Notes under the pieces: model-generated
What the model was told of the DNA's origin: nothing
The model's database searches: none
Seen by the model: only the letters and a program-made list of their open reading frames with translations
Made by a program: the position numbers and the translations under genes
Shown here: positions 10,288-18,468 of the stretch, piece by piece
Layout of the letters: each line of letters starts with the position of its first letter
How positions within the stretch are numbered: position 1 is the first letter of the stretch
Assembly: GCF_000428945.1 (NCBI RefSeq)
Contig: NZ_AUAX01000014.1
Location: 233,387-297,386, forward strand
Direction: 5' to 3'
DNA length: 64,000 nt
From: Hamadaea tsunoensis DSM 44101
GTDB lineage: Bacteria; Actinomycetota; Actinomycetes; Mycobacteriales; Micromonosporaceae

Positions 10288-10408
10288 ACTTTCGGGCAGA
10301 AAGGGGCAGGCCCGCGCAAGGCTCCGTCCCCCACGAAGACCGACGAATCCGTACACCGACGCACACGGGACTCGGAGGCCTTCGCCCGTTACACCGTTCC
10401 CCCGGTGA

Positions 10409-10438
10409 GAGTGGGTCCGCCCGGCGGCGGACCCACTC
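10409..10438. terminator. hairpin between convergent genes
   Basis: GAGTGGGTCCGC and GCGGACCCACTC form a 12-bp perfect stem in the gap between the mannosyltransferase and the leftward gene ending at 10499. There is no U tract on either side, so termination is plausible but not certain. Confidence 0.6.
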
Positions 10439-10498
10439 GCCGTTAACAGGCTTGTGGCCAGGGGCTTGCGGGGAGACGTTGGACTGCCGGATTGCGCT

Positions 10499-11815
10499 TT
10501 AGCCGCGGGGGTCGAGGCCCAGGGCGGCCAGGCCGGTGAGCTGGAGGGGTACGCGGGGAAGATCCGACAGGGCCGGCATCTCCTGGGTGGGCAGGTCGAG
10601 GGCGGGCTGGGTGATCTGGATGCTTTCGACCGGTGGCCAGACCGCCTCGTCGCCGGGGCCGTCCTCCTCCGCTCCGTCCGGCTGGGCAACCTTCGGCGTG
10701 GTGTCGGCCGGTTGAGCACCCTTCGGCGTGGTGCTGTCCGGTGTGGTGTTTGCCGGCTGGGCGGGAGCGTCGGCGGGGTCTGGGGCGGAGGCGTCGGCGG
10801 AGGTCATCGGGTGGTTGCCGAGGTCGAAGCCAACCCCGGCGCCCGAGCCCGGTACGCCGACCGAGGCGACGCCGTCCATGACGGTCACGATCAGCCCGGC
10901 CGGCGGCGCCCAGTCCTCCGGCGCCCCGAACGGCGACGCCCCGACGAACCGCACTCCCGGCGTATCGGTCCTACCGCCCGGCCGGGCGATCGATCCCGCC
11001 CCGGGCGCGTCCGCCGGACCCGGGCCGGCGGGCTGTTCGGGGACCGGCACAGCGGCCCGGCCGACGACCGGATTCTCCTGAGTGGGCAGTTCCGCCCAGC
11101 TCAGCATGGTCGCCGCCCGCTCGGCCGCGGACGAAGCCGCCGTCACCACGTACACCACCTGGCGGGCCGGCCAGGCGACGACGACGAAGCCGAGCAGCAG
11201 CAGCACCGGGCCGAGGATCAGCAGGCCCCAGGCCGTCGAGTCGAGCCAGCCGAAGCGTACGGAGGTGGTCAGGGAGACCTGGTCGATCGGCGTGCCGTCG
11301 GGCGCCATCACGACGAGCGCGACCGCCCGCCCGCGCCAGTCCGCCGGGTCGAAGGTGAGCGTGCCCACCGAGGATCGCAGCCAGATCGGTTTCGCGTCGG
11401 GCGCCCCGAGCCCGGCCGACGCGGCCGACGGAACGAGTCGCGTACGCACGTCCAGCGGGCCCCGGCCGAGCGTCACCCCGTCGACCCGGGCGTAGGACGA
11501 GCCGGCGAGCAGGGCGGCCGCGTCGTCCGGACCGGTGAGCCCGACGAACAGCGGCCGCCGCTGCGGGTCGCCGGCGGCCGTGACGGTGACCGTCGTCCGG
11601 CCGGCCCGGGCGAACGGGACGTCGCGGTGCAGCAGGGCGTCGACGTCGGGCACGACGACGGCGTACCCCGCCGGGGTCACGGTCTCCAGCGGGGCGCGAA
11701 ACGCCCCGGCGTCGTCGCGGTGCTGCAACGCGTACCAGGCCAGGGCCCCGGCCAGCAGTACGGGCACGGCGACGCCCAGCAGCACCATTCCGACCAGCAC
11801 GCGAAGAACACGCAT
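10499..11815 (-). CDS. two-helix membrane protein of unknown function
   Basis: I do not recognise a family in this 438-residue protein. Helix 1 is near the N-terminus (LVGMVLLGVAVPVLLAGALAW). A roughly 150-residue extracytoplasmic domain follows, then helix 2 (LLILGPVLLLLGFVVVAW, about 205-225) and a long, Pro/Ala/Asp/Thr-rich, probably disordered cytoplasmic tail with repeated (A)QPADTTP-like units. The ATG at 11815 is chosen because GGGGAG precedes it by 7 nt; another ATG lies 5 codons upstream. It follows the CopC-CopD gene by 42 bp in the same direction, so it is likely the third gene of the zf-HC2/CopCD operon. Confidence 0.7.
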   Translation of the reverse strand: MRVLRVLVGMVLLGVAVPVLLAGALAWYALQHRDDAGAFRAPLETVTPAGYAVVVPDVDALLHRDVPFARAGRTTVTVTAAGDPQRRPLFVGLTGPDDAAALLAGSSYARVDGVTLGRGPLDVRTRLVPSAASAGLGAPDAKPIWLRSSVGTLTFDPADWRGRAVALVVMAPDGTPIDQVSLTTSVRFGWLDSTAWGLLILGPVLLLLGFVVVAWPARQVVYVVTAASSAAERAATMLSWAELPTQENPVVGRAAVPVPEQPAGPGPADAPGAGSIARPGGRTDTPGVRFVGASPFGAPEDWAPPAGLIVTVMDGVASVGVPGSGAGVGFDLGNHPMTSADASAPDPADAPAQPANTTPDSTTPKGAQPADTTPKVAQPDGAEEDGPGDEAVWPPVESIQITQPALDLPTQEMPALSDLPRVPLQLTGLAALGLDPRG

Positions 11816-11857
11816 GACCCGTCTCCCCATCGTCGTCCATGGGGGACAACGCGCGGA

Positions 11858-13498
11858 CTACCCGATGGGCACGGTCACCGTCACAGACTCCTGATCGATG
11901 TCGGTCGTGCGGAGGGTGAACTTCATGTCCCACGAGCCCGCTGTCGGCAATTGGATCGACCCGGACGCGTGGTTGTCGGTCAGCGGCAGCAACGGGATCG
12001 TCACCGGCTCGATGCCCCCGCTCGGCAGCGCCGCGGTGGCCGCCCACTCCAGGACCTTCTGCGGCTTGCCTTCCTTCGTGTACGCGTACAGGTGCACCGT
12101 GTTCTCGCCGACCTTGGCCGGCTCGAAGTCGACCTGCAGGGTGTACAGGTCGGCGGTGGCCGTCGTGGAGAAGTACGCCGAACTCTGGCTCGCCGCCGGG
12201 ACGTTGTCGGCGGTGCGGGCCGGTGTCGTCTGGGTGAGCACCGACGAGACCCCGAGGACCACGACGGTGATCGCGATCTCGGCGCGTACCGAGCGGCGCA
12301 GCACGGCCCCGGACGGCGCGTCGTGCACCGATTTCCGCGCGAAGTACGCGAACCCCAGCACCGCCGCCACCAGCGCGATCTTGACCAGGATGAGCCGGCC
12401 GTAGGTGGTGGAGAAGAGCGCGTCGAGGCTGGAGATCTCGATGAGCGCCGACACGATGCCCGCCAGCAGGAGCGCGCTGACCGCGAGGGTGGCCCAGCGC
12501 GACCAGATCGGCATGATCGCGGCGAGTTCCCGCTCCTGCGCCTGACGCAGCAGGAACACCGCGAGCATGACGAGGCCGCCGAGCCAGACCGCCATGGCGC
12601 CGACGTGGATCGCGTCGACCACGACGGTGACCGGCGGCACGACCGAGGCGGCCGAGTGCCCGACCAGCGGCCAGGTCGCCGCGCCCAGGACGCCGAGCAC
12701 GGCCAGCACGATGAGGTCGCTCTTCACCGGTACGCCGTCCGCCTCGGCCCGCCGCAGCGCGGCCGACAGCACGATCGCGGCAACGACCAGGACGCCGAGC
12801 CGGGCGAGCATCACCGCGCCGTACTGCGAATTGATCACGTCACCGAGGTCGGAGCCGGTCGTCTGCCACAGCGATTTGCCGTTCACGTAGGGCGCCTGGA
12901 GCACGATGCCCATCACGGTCGCCACGCCGAGGAGGCCGAACCCCGTGAACAGCAGCCGCTTGGGCGCCCGCCGGTCCAGCCGCCGCGGCCAGAGCAGCAG
13001 CAGGATCAGCGCCGGCCCGACGACCAGCAGCAGTCCCGCGTACCCGAGGAATTTGAAGACGGGGATCGCGACCGCGACCAGGGAGTCGGTCTTGCCCACG
13101 TCGGGCGTGGGAATGGACGCGGACGGCGCGCCGATGTTGAACGTGAAGCCGCCGGGGACCGGATGGGTGTCCGCCGAGATGATCCGGTAGCTCACCAGGT
13201 ACGTGCCGATCGGCGCGTCGGAGCGCAGCGGGATGTGCAGGACCGCGCCCACGGCGGTGGCGGTCCCGCGGTCGGCGCGCGAGCCGTCCGGCGCGGTGAT
13301 GCGGATCTTGTCCGGGACCGGTGTGATCGACTCGGAGAACGTCAGGGTGACCTCGGCCGGCGCGGTCTGCACGGTCGAACCCTGGGCCGGGTTCGTGGAG
13401 ATCAGCGCGGCGTGCGCGGCCGCGGGCACGGCCGGCAGCAGGAGGAACGCGAGCACGCCCGCCGCGAGGGCGGCGAGCGTACGGGTCAGGCGGCTCAT
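11858..13498 (-). CDS. copper resistance CopC-CopD fusion protein
   Basis: The 546-residue protein has a signal peptide ending around PAAAHA and a CopC-like domain (about 30-130) with a copper-type N-terminal His (AHAALISTNPAQGSTV) and SADTHPVPGGFTF. A CopD membrane domain of about eight helices follows, then a C-terminal periplasmic YtkA-like segment. CopC binds copper outside the membrane and CopD is thought to move it inward, so this may supply copper to cuproenzymes such as the oxidase encoded at 47191. The ATG at 13498 overlaps the anti-sigma stop by 4 nt (ATGA), showing translational coupling. Confidence 0.93.
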   Translation of the reverse strand: MSRLTRTLAALAAGVLAFLLLPAVPAAAHAALISTNPAQGSTVQTAPAEVTLTFSESITPVPDKIRITAPDGSRADRGTATAVGAVLHIPLRSDAPIGTYLVSYRIISADTHPVPGGFTFNIGAPSASIPTPDVGKTDSLVAVAIPVFKFLGYAGLLLVVGPALILLLLWPRRLDRRAPKRLLFTGFGLLGVATVMGIVLQAPYVNGKSLWQTTGSDLGDVINSQYGAVMLARLGVLVVAAIVLSAALRRAEADGVPVKSDLIVLAVLGVLGAATWPLVGHSAASVVPPVTVVVDAIHVGAMAVWLGGLVMLAVFLLRQAQERELAAIMPIWSRWATLAVSALLLAGIVSALIEISSLDALFSTTYGRLILVKIALVAAVLGFAYFARKSVHDAPSGAVLRRSVRAEIAITVVVLGVSSVLTQTTPARTADNVPAASQSSAYFSTTATADLYTLQVDFEPAKVGENTVHLYAYTKEGKPQKVLEWAATAALPSGGIEPVTIPLLPLTDNHASGSIQLPTAGSWDMKFTLRTTDIDQESVTVTVPIG

Positions 13499-14142
13499 GA
13501 AGCTGAGGGGGTCGACACGCGCACTGACGGTACTCCTTCGTGATGGATGGTCGCTGTACGCCGGCCGAGTGCCCAGAGCAGGCCGGCCTGGGCGAGCGCG
13601 GCGAGGTGGCCCACCTCGTGGGCGATGTGGGTGGCGCCGTCGGACAGGTCGAGCACGCTGGTCACGGCGAGGCAGCCGGCCAGCACGAACGCGACCGGCA
13701 CGAAGGCCCGCGCCCGGTCCGGCCGCCAGGCGGCGAGGGCGAAGCCGACCGCGACGGCGATGTCGAAGCTGGCCATCTCCCGCGACGCGTGGGGGTCGAC
13801 GCCCACGCCGAAGAGCACCGGCAGGGCGAGCACGAACTGCACGGCGGCGGCGATACCGACCGCGAGCCGCAGCACCCGGCGTACGCCCGCGGCGGTCTCG
13901 GTCGCCGTGGCGCTCCGATCTGCCGCCACCGCCGCCAGGATCCGTTCCGTCAGATCCGGTACGCCGACCGACCGCAGCCGCGCCTGCCGGGTGACGCGTT
14001 CGGCCCCGGCGAGCCAGCCGGCGCAGTCGGCACAGCCGGCCAGGTGCGCGTCCAGAACCCCGGCGGACAGCAGCGTGGTCTCGCCGTCGAGGCGGGCGGA
14101 CAGGTCGGCACGGGCGGCGGCGCACGATGCGGTGGTGCTCAT
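13495..14142 (-). CDS. zf-HC2 anti-sigma-factor-like membrane protein
   Basis: The 215-residue protein has an N-terminal zinc-binding anti-sigma motif, AHLAGCADCAGW (HxxxCxxC), around residues 30-45. About four hydrophobic helices follow (for example AVQFVLALPVLFGVGV), and a His-containing segment (HIAHEVGHLAALAQ) falls near the end. ZAS proteins hold ECF sigma factors inactive until an envelope or redox cue releases them. The gene is divergent from the ECF sigma gene at 14209 (66-bp gap) and leads the CopC-CopD operon by a 4-nt overlap. This links the sigma factor to copper or envelope redox. The ATG is at 14142. The cue itself is unknown. Confidence 0.85.
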   Translation of the reverse strand: MSTTASCAAARADLSARLDGETTLLSAGVLDAHLAGCADCAGWLAGAERVTRQARLRSVGVPDLTERILAAVAADRSATATETAAGVRRVLRLAVGIAAAVQFVLALPVLFGVGVDPHASREMASFDIAVAVGFALAAWRPDRARAFVPVAFVLAGCLAVTSVLDLSDGATHIAHEVGHLAALAQAGLLWALGRRTATIHHEGVPSVRVSTPSAS

Positions 14143-14195
14143 GCAGCCATAGTCGTCCATCGGCGGGGTGTGGTTCCCGTCCGCCCCGGTCCGGT

Positions 14196-14201
14196 TAGTC
14201 T
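14196..14201 (+). promoter_or_regulatory. -10 element of leaderless sigma-factor transcript
   Basis: TAGTCT is followed by 7 nt and the GTG at 14209, without a Shine-Dalgarno. It fits the leaderless pattern of the window; an ECF-type autoregulated promoter is not excluded. Confidence 0.4.
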
Positions 14202-14208
14202 TCGGATC

Positions 14209-14748
14209 GTGCAGCCACCGGTCGACGACATCACCCAGTGGGCGCTGCGGGCGCGGGCGGGCGATCCCGTCGCCGAGGCCGCGTTCGTGCGGGCCACCCA
14301 GGTCGAGGTGTGGCGCCTGGCCGCGGCGCTCGTCGATCCCGGCGTCGCCGACGATCTCGCCCAGGAGACGTACCTGCGGGCGTTCCGGGCGCTCGGGTCG
14401 TTCGAGGCACGCTCGTCGGCGCGTACGTGGCTGCTCGGCATCGCCCGCCGGACCTGTGCCGACCACCTGCGCCAGGTCGTCCGCCGCCGGCGCCTGCAGC
14501 AGCGGCTGGCCGCCGAGGTCGTGCTGGCCGCGGGGCCGGCCGATCCCGCCGACGCGCACGGCTCGGCCGAGCTGATCGGGCGGCTGTCCGAGGAGCGGCG
14601 CAGCGCGTTCGTCCTGACCCAGCTGCTCGGCCTGTCGTACGCCGAGGCCGCCGAGGTCGAATCCGTTCCGGTCGGAACCATCCGCTCCCGTGTCGCGCGG
14701 GCCCGTGCGGAGTTGGTCGAAGACGTGACCCGCGCCATGGCCGCGTAG
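14209..14748 (+). CDS. ECF-type RNA polymerase sigma factor
   Basis: The 179-residue sigma-70 family protein has region 2 (VADDLAQETYLRAFRAL, then ARTWLLGIARRTCADHLR) and region 4 with a helix-turn-helix (LLGLSYAEAAEVESVPVGTIRSRVARAR). It lacks regions 1 and 3, as ECF factors do. The start is GTG; an upstream extension would run antisense to the anti-sigma gene. The genes downstream (DoxX/MauE, DsbA-like, an exported membrane protein, Bcp) and divergent (zf-HC2, CopC-CopD) define a probable regulon of envelope thiol and copper handling. It resembles mycobacterial SigC in size, but I do not assign that name. Confidence 0.92.
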   Translation: MQPPVDDITQWALRARAGDPVAEAAFVRATQVEVWRLAAALVDPGVADDLAQETYLRAFRALGSFEARSSARTWLLGIARRTCADHLRQVVRRRRLQQRLAAEVVLAAGPADPADAHGSAELIGRLSEERRSAFVLTQLLGLSYAEAAEVESVPVGTIRSRVARARAELVEDVTRAMAA

Positions 14749-14794
14749 GTCCGCGCACCGTAGACGGAACTTTCGAAGGCGGAACGGCGACTAC

Positions 14795-15358
14795 ATGAGC
14801 GTGCCTCGGAAAGCATCGGGGTGGCAGGCTGCCCAACCCTGGATCTCCCTCCTCGTACGCCTCGCGCTGGCGGCGGTCTTCCTGGGTGCCGGCCTCTCCA
14901 AGATCACAGACCTGGCGGGAAGCGCGCGGGCGGTCAACGCGTACCAGCTGATGTCCTGGCCGGCCGCCCAGGTCGTCGGGGCGGTGCAGCCGTTCGTGGA
15001 GATCGTCATCGGTCTGCTGCTGCTGGCCGGCCTGGTGACCAGGTTCGCCGCCTGGCTGGCCGCGATCGGCCTGGTGATCTTCATTTCGGGCATCGCCTCG
15101 GCCTGGGCGCGTGGCCTGTCCATCGACTGCGGCTGCTTCTCGAAGGGCGGGCAGCTGCCCGTCGGAGTGGCACCCAACTACACGTGGGACATCGTGCGCG
15201 ACACGCTGTTCCTGGCCTTGGCGATCTTCCTGATCCTGTACCCCTCCAGCAGGTTCTCCCTGGATGCCAAGGTGCTCGGCCCACCCGTGAACATGGAGGA
15301 AGAGTTCGATGAGCAAGCGCGCGCAGGAGCAACGCCAGACGGCGAGGATGGTGCGTGA
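14795..15358 (+). CDS. DoxX/MauE family membrane redox protein
   Basis: The 187-residue protein has four membrane helices, starting VRLALAAVFLGAGLSKITDL, and a cysteine pair DCGCFSKGG near residue 112, the pattern of MauE/DoxX-type proteins that partner thioredoxin-fold proteins outside the membrane. Its last 50 bp overlap the start of the DsbA-like gene, so the two products are probably made together. The MauE-like subunit may pass electrons to or from the DsbA partner. Two GGAAC motifs lie just upstream (14766 and 14780), reminiscent of ECF -35 elements; this is suggestive only. Confidence 0.88.
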   Translation: MSVPRKASGWQAAQPWISLLVRLALAAVFLGAGLSKITDLAGSARAVNAYQLMSWPAAQVVGAVQPFVEIVIGLLLLAGLVTRFAAWLAAIGLVIFISGIASAWARGLSIDCGCFSKGGQLPVGVAPNYTWDIVRDTLFLALAIFLILYPSSRFSLDAKVLGPPVNMEEEFDEQARAGATPDGEDGA

Positions 15359-16046
15359 GCAGATCGCTCGCGAGAAGCGCCGTAAGCGGACCCTGTGGAT
15401 CGCCGTCGGCACCGTCGCCGTCCTGGTGATCGGCGGCATGATCGGGTACGCGATCTACGCCGGCAACAAGCCCGCGACCTGGAACACCCCGGCGAACGCC
15501 AACGCCGGCCAGGACGGGATCGTGACCGGGTCCGGACCGGTGGCGGTGGACATCTACCAGGATTACCTGTGCCCCTACTGCAAGCAGTTGCACGACTCGG
15601 CGGGCAGCCAGATCGAGCAGATGGCGACCGATAACAAGATCACACTGACGATCCACCCGATCGCCATCCTGGACTCCCGGTCGACCAACCAGTACTCGAC
15701 CCGGGCGGCGGCCGCGGCCGGCTGCGCGTCGGACGGGGGCAAGTTCCTCGCGTACAACGACGCGCTCTACGGCAACCAGCCGGCCGAGGGCGGTGCCGGA
15801 CCCTCCGACGACGAGCTGATAGCGACGGGTAAGAATGTCGGTCTGACCGACACCTTCGCGACCTGCGTACAGGACGGCCGGTACATGACCTGGCCGGTGC
15901 ACACCACGGACGCGGCGAGCGCCCGAGGCGTCAGCGGCACCCCGTCGGTGTTCGTCAACGGCACCAAGGTCAACCCGACGTTGGCCGACATCCAGAAGGC
16001 CGTCGGCGCGGCCGCCCCGGCCTCGGGGTCCCCCTCCGCGAGCTGA
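15309..16046 (+). CDS. membrane-anchored DsbA-like thiol oxidoreductase
   Basis: The 245-residue protein has a basic cytoplasmic N-terminus (residues 1-28), one membrane helix (IAVGTVAVLVIGGMIGYAIY) and an extracytoplasmic thioredoxin-fold domain with active site C88-P-Y-C91. The cis-Pro loop is SGTPSVFVNG near residue 215. Two more cysteines (CASDG and TCVQDG) may form a structural disulfide. GGAGGAAGAG precedes the ATG at 15309, supporting this start inside the DoxX gene. It probably forms or isomerises disulfides in secreted proteins together with the DoxX/MauE product. Confidence 0.93.
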   Translation: MSKRAQEQRQTARMVREQIAREKRRKRTLWIAVGTVAVLVIGGMIGYAIYAGNKPATWNTPANANAGQDGIVTGSGPVAVDIYQDYLCPYCKQLHDSAGSQIEQMATDNKITLTIHPIAILDSRSTNQYSTRAAAAAGCASDGGKFLAYNDALYGNQPAEGGAGPSDDELIATGKNVGLTDTFATCVQDGRYMTWPVHTTDAASARGVSGTPSVFVNGTKVNPTLADIQKAVGAAAPASGSPSAS

Positions 16047-16073
16047 CGACAGCGCACCAGAAGGAAGACGACG

Positions 16074-17201
16074 ATGAGCCCCCTCCTCCGGGTCGCCCGA
16101 CGCCTGGCCGGCACGGCCGCCCTCACGGCCGTGCTGGTCGGCGCGCTCGCCGCCCCCGCCGGCGCGCACGCCGCGGACGCCCCCGACGCGACGAACTACC
16201 GGACGGCGATCACCGGCATCACGCCGCCGCTGGCCGGGGTGAGCGTACGCGCGATCGAGGCCGGTGCCCGCCTGGAGCTGGAGAACCGGTCGGGCCGGGT
16301 GGTCGAGGTGCTCGGCTACGCCGGGGAGCCCTACCTCGACGTCCGCCCTGACGGCGTCTACCAGAACACCAATTCGCCGGCGACCTACGAGAACGTCAAC
16401 CTGCAGGGCGGCCTGCCGGTCCCGGCCACCGCCGACCCGACGGTGCCGCCGCAGTGGCAGAAGATCTCCGACTCGCCGGTCGCCCGCTGGCACGACAAGC
16501 GTGCCCGCTGGGCCAGCACCCAGCCGCCGGACGCCGTCGCCGCCGCCCCGAAGCAGCCGCACCACATCTCCGACTGGGCTGTGCCGCTGCGCCTCGCCGA
16601 CGACCTGTCCGCCATGGCGATCCACGGAACCCTCGACTACGTCCCGCCGCCCTCCGCCGTCCTCTGGTGGGCGCTGACCGTCGTCGTCGCCGCCGCGGTC
16701 GCCGCGCTCGGGCTGCTGCGCCCGGTCGGCGTACGGGTGCTCGGGCTCGTGCTGCTGGCGGGGGCCGCCGCCGACCTCGCGTACGTCGTCGCCCGTGAGC
16801 TCGACGCCGGCGCGCGTACCTTCTGGGAGATCGTCAGCGGCGTCTTCAGCAGCGAACTCTGGCCCGTCGTCGCCGGCCTCGCCGCCGTCGCCGCGGTCGT
16901 CCTCGCGCTGCGCCGCCGCCCGTCGGCCCTGTTCGCCGTCGCCCTCGCCGGCGCCGGCCTCGCCACCTTCGGCGGCCTGGTCAACGCCGCCGTCTACTTC
17001 CGGTCGGTCGCGCCGGTGCCGTGGTCCGACATCGAGGCCCGCACCGCGGTCGGCCTCATGCTCGCGCTCGGCCTGGGCGCCTGCGGCGCCGCCTCGATCA
17101 AGCTGCGCAACTCAGGGCGCTCCGCCACCGTCCCGGCGCAGGCCGTTAGGGTGGAGGAATGCGACTCGCCATCGGAGACCCCGCGCCCGGCTTCGAGCTG
17201 A
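16074..17201 (+). CDS. exported multi-helix membrane protein of unknown function
   Basis: The 375-residue protein has a signal peptide (LTAVLVGALAAPAGAHA), an extracytoplasmic beta-rich domain of about 170 residues, and five or so C-terminal helices from about residue 205. The first domain opens TGITPPLAGVSVRAIEAGAR and contains EVLGYAGEPYLDVRPDGVY. I know no function for it. It follows the DsbA-like gene by 27 bp, after a GAAGGAAG Shine-Dalgarno, and its 3' end overlaps bcp by 43 bp. Membership in the sigma/DoxX/DsbA transcription unit suggests an envelope redox or copper role; this rests on position alone. Confidence 0.8.
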   Translation: MSPLLRVARRLAGTAALTAVLVGALAAPAGAHAADAPDATNYRTAITGITPPLAGVSVRAIEAGARLELENRSGRVVEVLGYAGEPYLDVRPDGVYQNTNSPATYENVNLQGGLPVPATADPTVPPQWQKISDSPVARWHDKRARWASTQPPDAVAAAPKQPHHISDWAVPLRLADDLSAMAIHGTLDYVPPPSAVLWWALTVVVAAAVAALGLLRPVGVRVLGLVLLAGAAADLAYVVARELDAGARTFWEIVSGVFSSELWPVVAGLAAVAAVVLALRRRPSALFAVALAGAGLATFGGLVNAAVYFRSVAPVPWSDIEARTAVGLMLALGLGACGAASIKLRNSGRSATVPAQAVRVEECDSPSETPRPASS

Positions 17202-17629
17202 CGACCGACACCGGATCGACGCTCTCGCTGTCCGCGCTCCTCGAGCAGGGCAAGAAGATCATCCTGTACGCGTACCCGGCCGCCATGACTCCGGGCTGCA
17301 CCACGCAGGCGTGCGACTTCCGGGACAGCCTGGCGTCGCTGACCGCCCACGGCTACACGGTGGTGGGGATCTCGCCCGACAAGCCGGAGAAGCTGGCCAA
17401 GTTCGTCGAGCGGGACGCGATCACGTTCCCGCTGCTGTCGGACCCGGACAAGAGCGTGCTGACCGCGTACGGAGCCTTCGGGGAGAAGCAGAACTACGGC
17501 AAGACGGTCATGGGCGTCATCCGGTCGACCTTCGTCATCGGCACGGACGGCAAGATCGAGAACGCCTTCTACAACGTGAAGGCCACCGGTCACGTCGCCA
17601 AGCTGCGCCGCGACCTGAAGATCGACTGA
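17159..17629 (+). CDS. bcp: thiol peroxidase Bcp (peroxiredoxin)
   Basis: The 156-residue AhpC/TSA-fold peroxidase begins MRLAIGDPAPGFEL. Its peroxidatic Cys47 lies in TPGCTTQAC with the resolving Cys52 five residues on, the helix-2 pair typical of the Bcp/PrxQ group. It reduces hydroperoxides using thioredoxin in the cytoplasm. GTGGAGG lies upstream of the ATG at 17159, so it starts inside the preceding gene. Its last 40 bp overlap the convergent EamA gene antisense. Placement at the end of the sigma/DoxX/DsbA unit extends the redox theme. Confidence 0.94.
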   Translation: MRLAIGDPAPGFELTTDTGSTLSLSALLEQGKKIILYAYPAAMTPGCTTQACDFRDSLASLTAHGYTVVGISPDKPEKLAKFVERDAITFPLLSDPDKSVLTAYGAFGEKQNYGKTVMGVIRSTFVIGTDGKIENAFYNVKATGHVAKLRRDLKID

Positions 17630-18468
17630 CCGGCGCCCGCCGTCGCCCCGGCCACCGTGGCACCGAGGGCGACGGCGAACCCGGCCACCTGCACCGGGCT
17701 CAGCGCCTGTCCCAGCACCGCCCAGCCGAGCACGACGGCGGCCAGCGGGCTGAGCAGTCCGAGGAACACCGCCGACCCGGCCGGCAACTGCGCGAGCCCC
17801 CGGAACCACAGCCAGTACGCGACGGCCGTGTTGACGGTCGCGAGGTACGCGTACCCGAGAACGTTGGTGCCGGACAGCGCGGGCGGCAACCCCTCGACGG
17901 CGAGCGCGACCGGAGCGATGAGCAGACCGCCCGCGGTGAGCTGCCACGCGGTCATGGTCAGTACGCCGACGCCCGGCGGCCGGCCCCAGCGTTGCGTGAG
18001 CACTGTTCCGGTCGCCATCGCCGCCGCACCCGCGAGTCCGGCCGCCACGCCGAGCGGATCGAGCCCGGCGCCCGGCTTGAGTACCACGAGCGCGACGCCC
18101 GCGACGCCCACGACCCCGGCCGCCACGGAGACCAGACGGGGCTTGGCCGCGGTCAGCGCGAAGGTCAGCCCGAGGACGATCAGCGGCTGCACCGACCCGA
18201 GCACCGCCGCCACCCCGCCCGGCAACCGGTACGCGGCCAGGAAGAGCAGCGGGAAGAACGCCCCGATGTTCAGCAGTCCGAGAACGGCCGCCCGCCCCCA
18301 CCACCATCCACGGGGGAGCTTCCGCACGAACATCAGCAGCAGCAGTCCGGCAGGCAACGCGCGCAGCGTACCGGCCAGCAGCGGCCGATCGGCGGGCAGC
18401 AGCTGCGTGGTGACGACATAGGTGGATCCCCAGGCCAACGGGGCGATCGCGGTTGTCAGCAGCTTCAT
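17590..18468 (-). CDS. EamA (DMT superfamily) transporter
   Basis: The 292-residue protein has ten hydrophobic helices in two five-helix halves. The first half opens IAPLAWGSTYVVTTQLLP and the second contains GVLTMTAWQLTAGGLLI, the duplicated EamA layout of metabolite exporters (RhaT/YdcZ relatives). Its ATG overlaps the stop of the MFS gene by 4 nt (ATGA at 18465-18468), so the two are cotranscribed. Its C-terminal codons are antisense to bcp. The substrate is unknown; amino acids or small metabolites are usual for the family. Confidence 0.9.
   Translation of the reverse strand: MKLLTTAIAPLAWGSTYVVTTQLLPADRPLLAGTLRALPAGLLLLMFVRKLPRGWWWGRAAVLGLLNIGAFFPLLFLAAYRLPGGVAAVLGSVQPLIVLGLTFALTAAKPRLVSVAAGVVGVAGVALVVLKPGAGLDPLGVAAGLAGAAAMATGTVLTQRWGRPPGVGVLTMTAWQLTAGGLLIAPVALAVEGLPPALSGTNVLGYAYLATVNTAVAYWLWFRGLAQLPAGSAVFLGLLSPLAAVVLGWAVLGQALSPVQVAGFAVALGATVAGATAGAGQSIFRSRRSLAT

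Noticed and set aside
10454..13543. Very long plus-strand open frame (over 1000 codons) across the CopC-CopD region
   Set aside because: It is the antisense shadow of the leftward genes: Arg/Gly-rich low-complexity product, no start signal, and it runs through well-supported genes.
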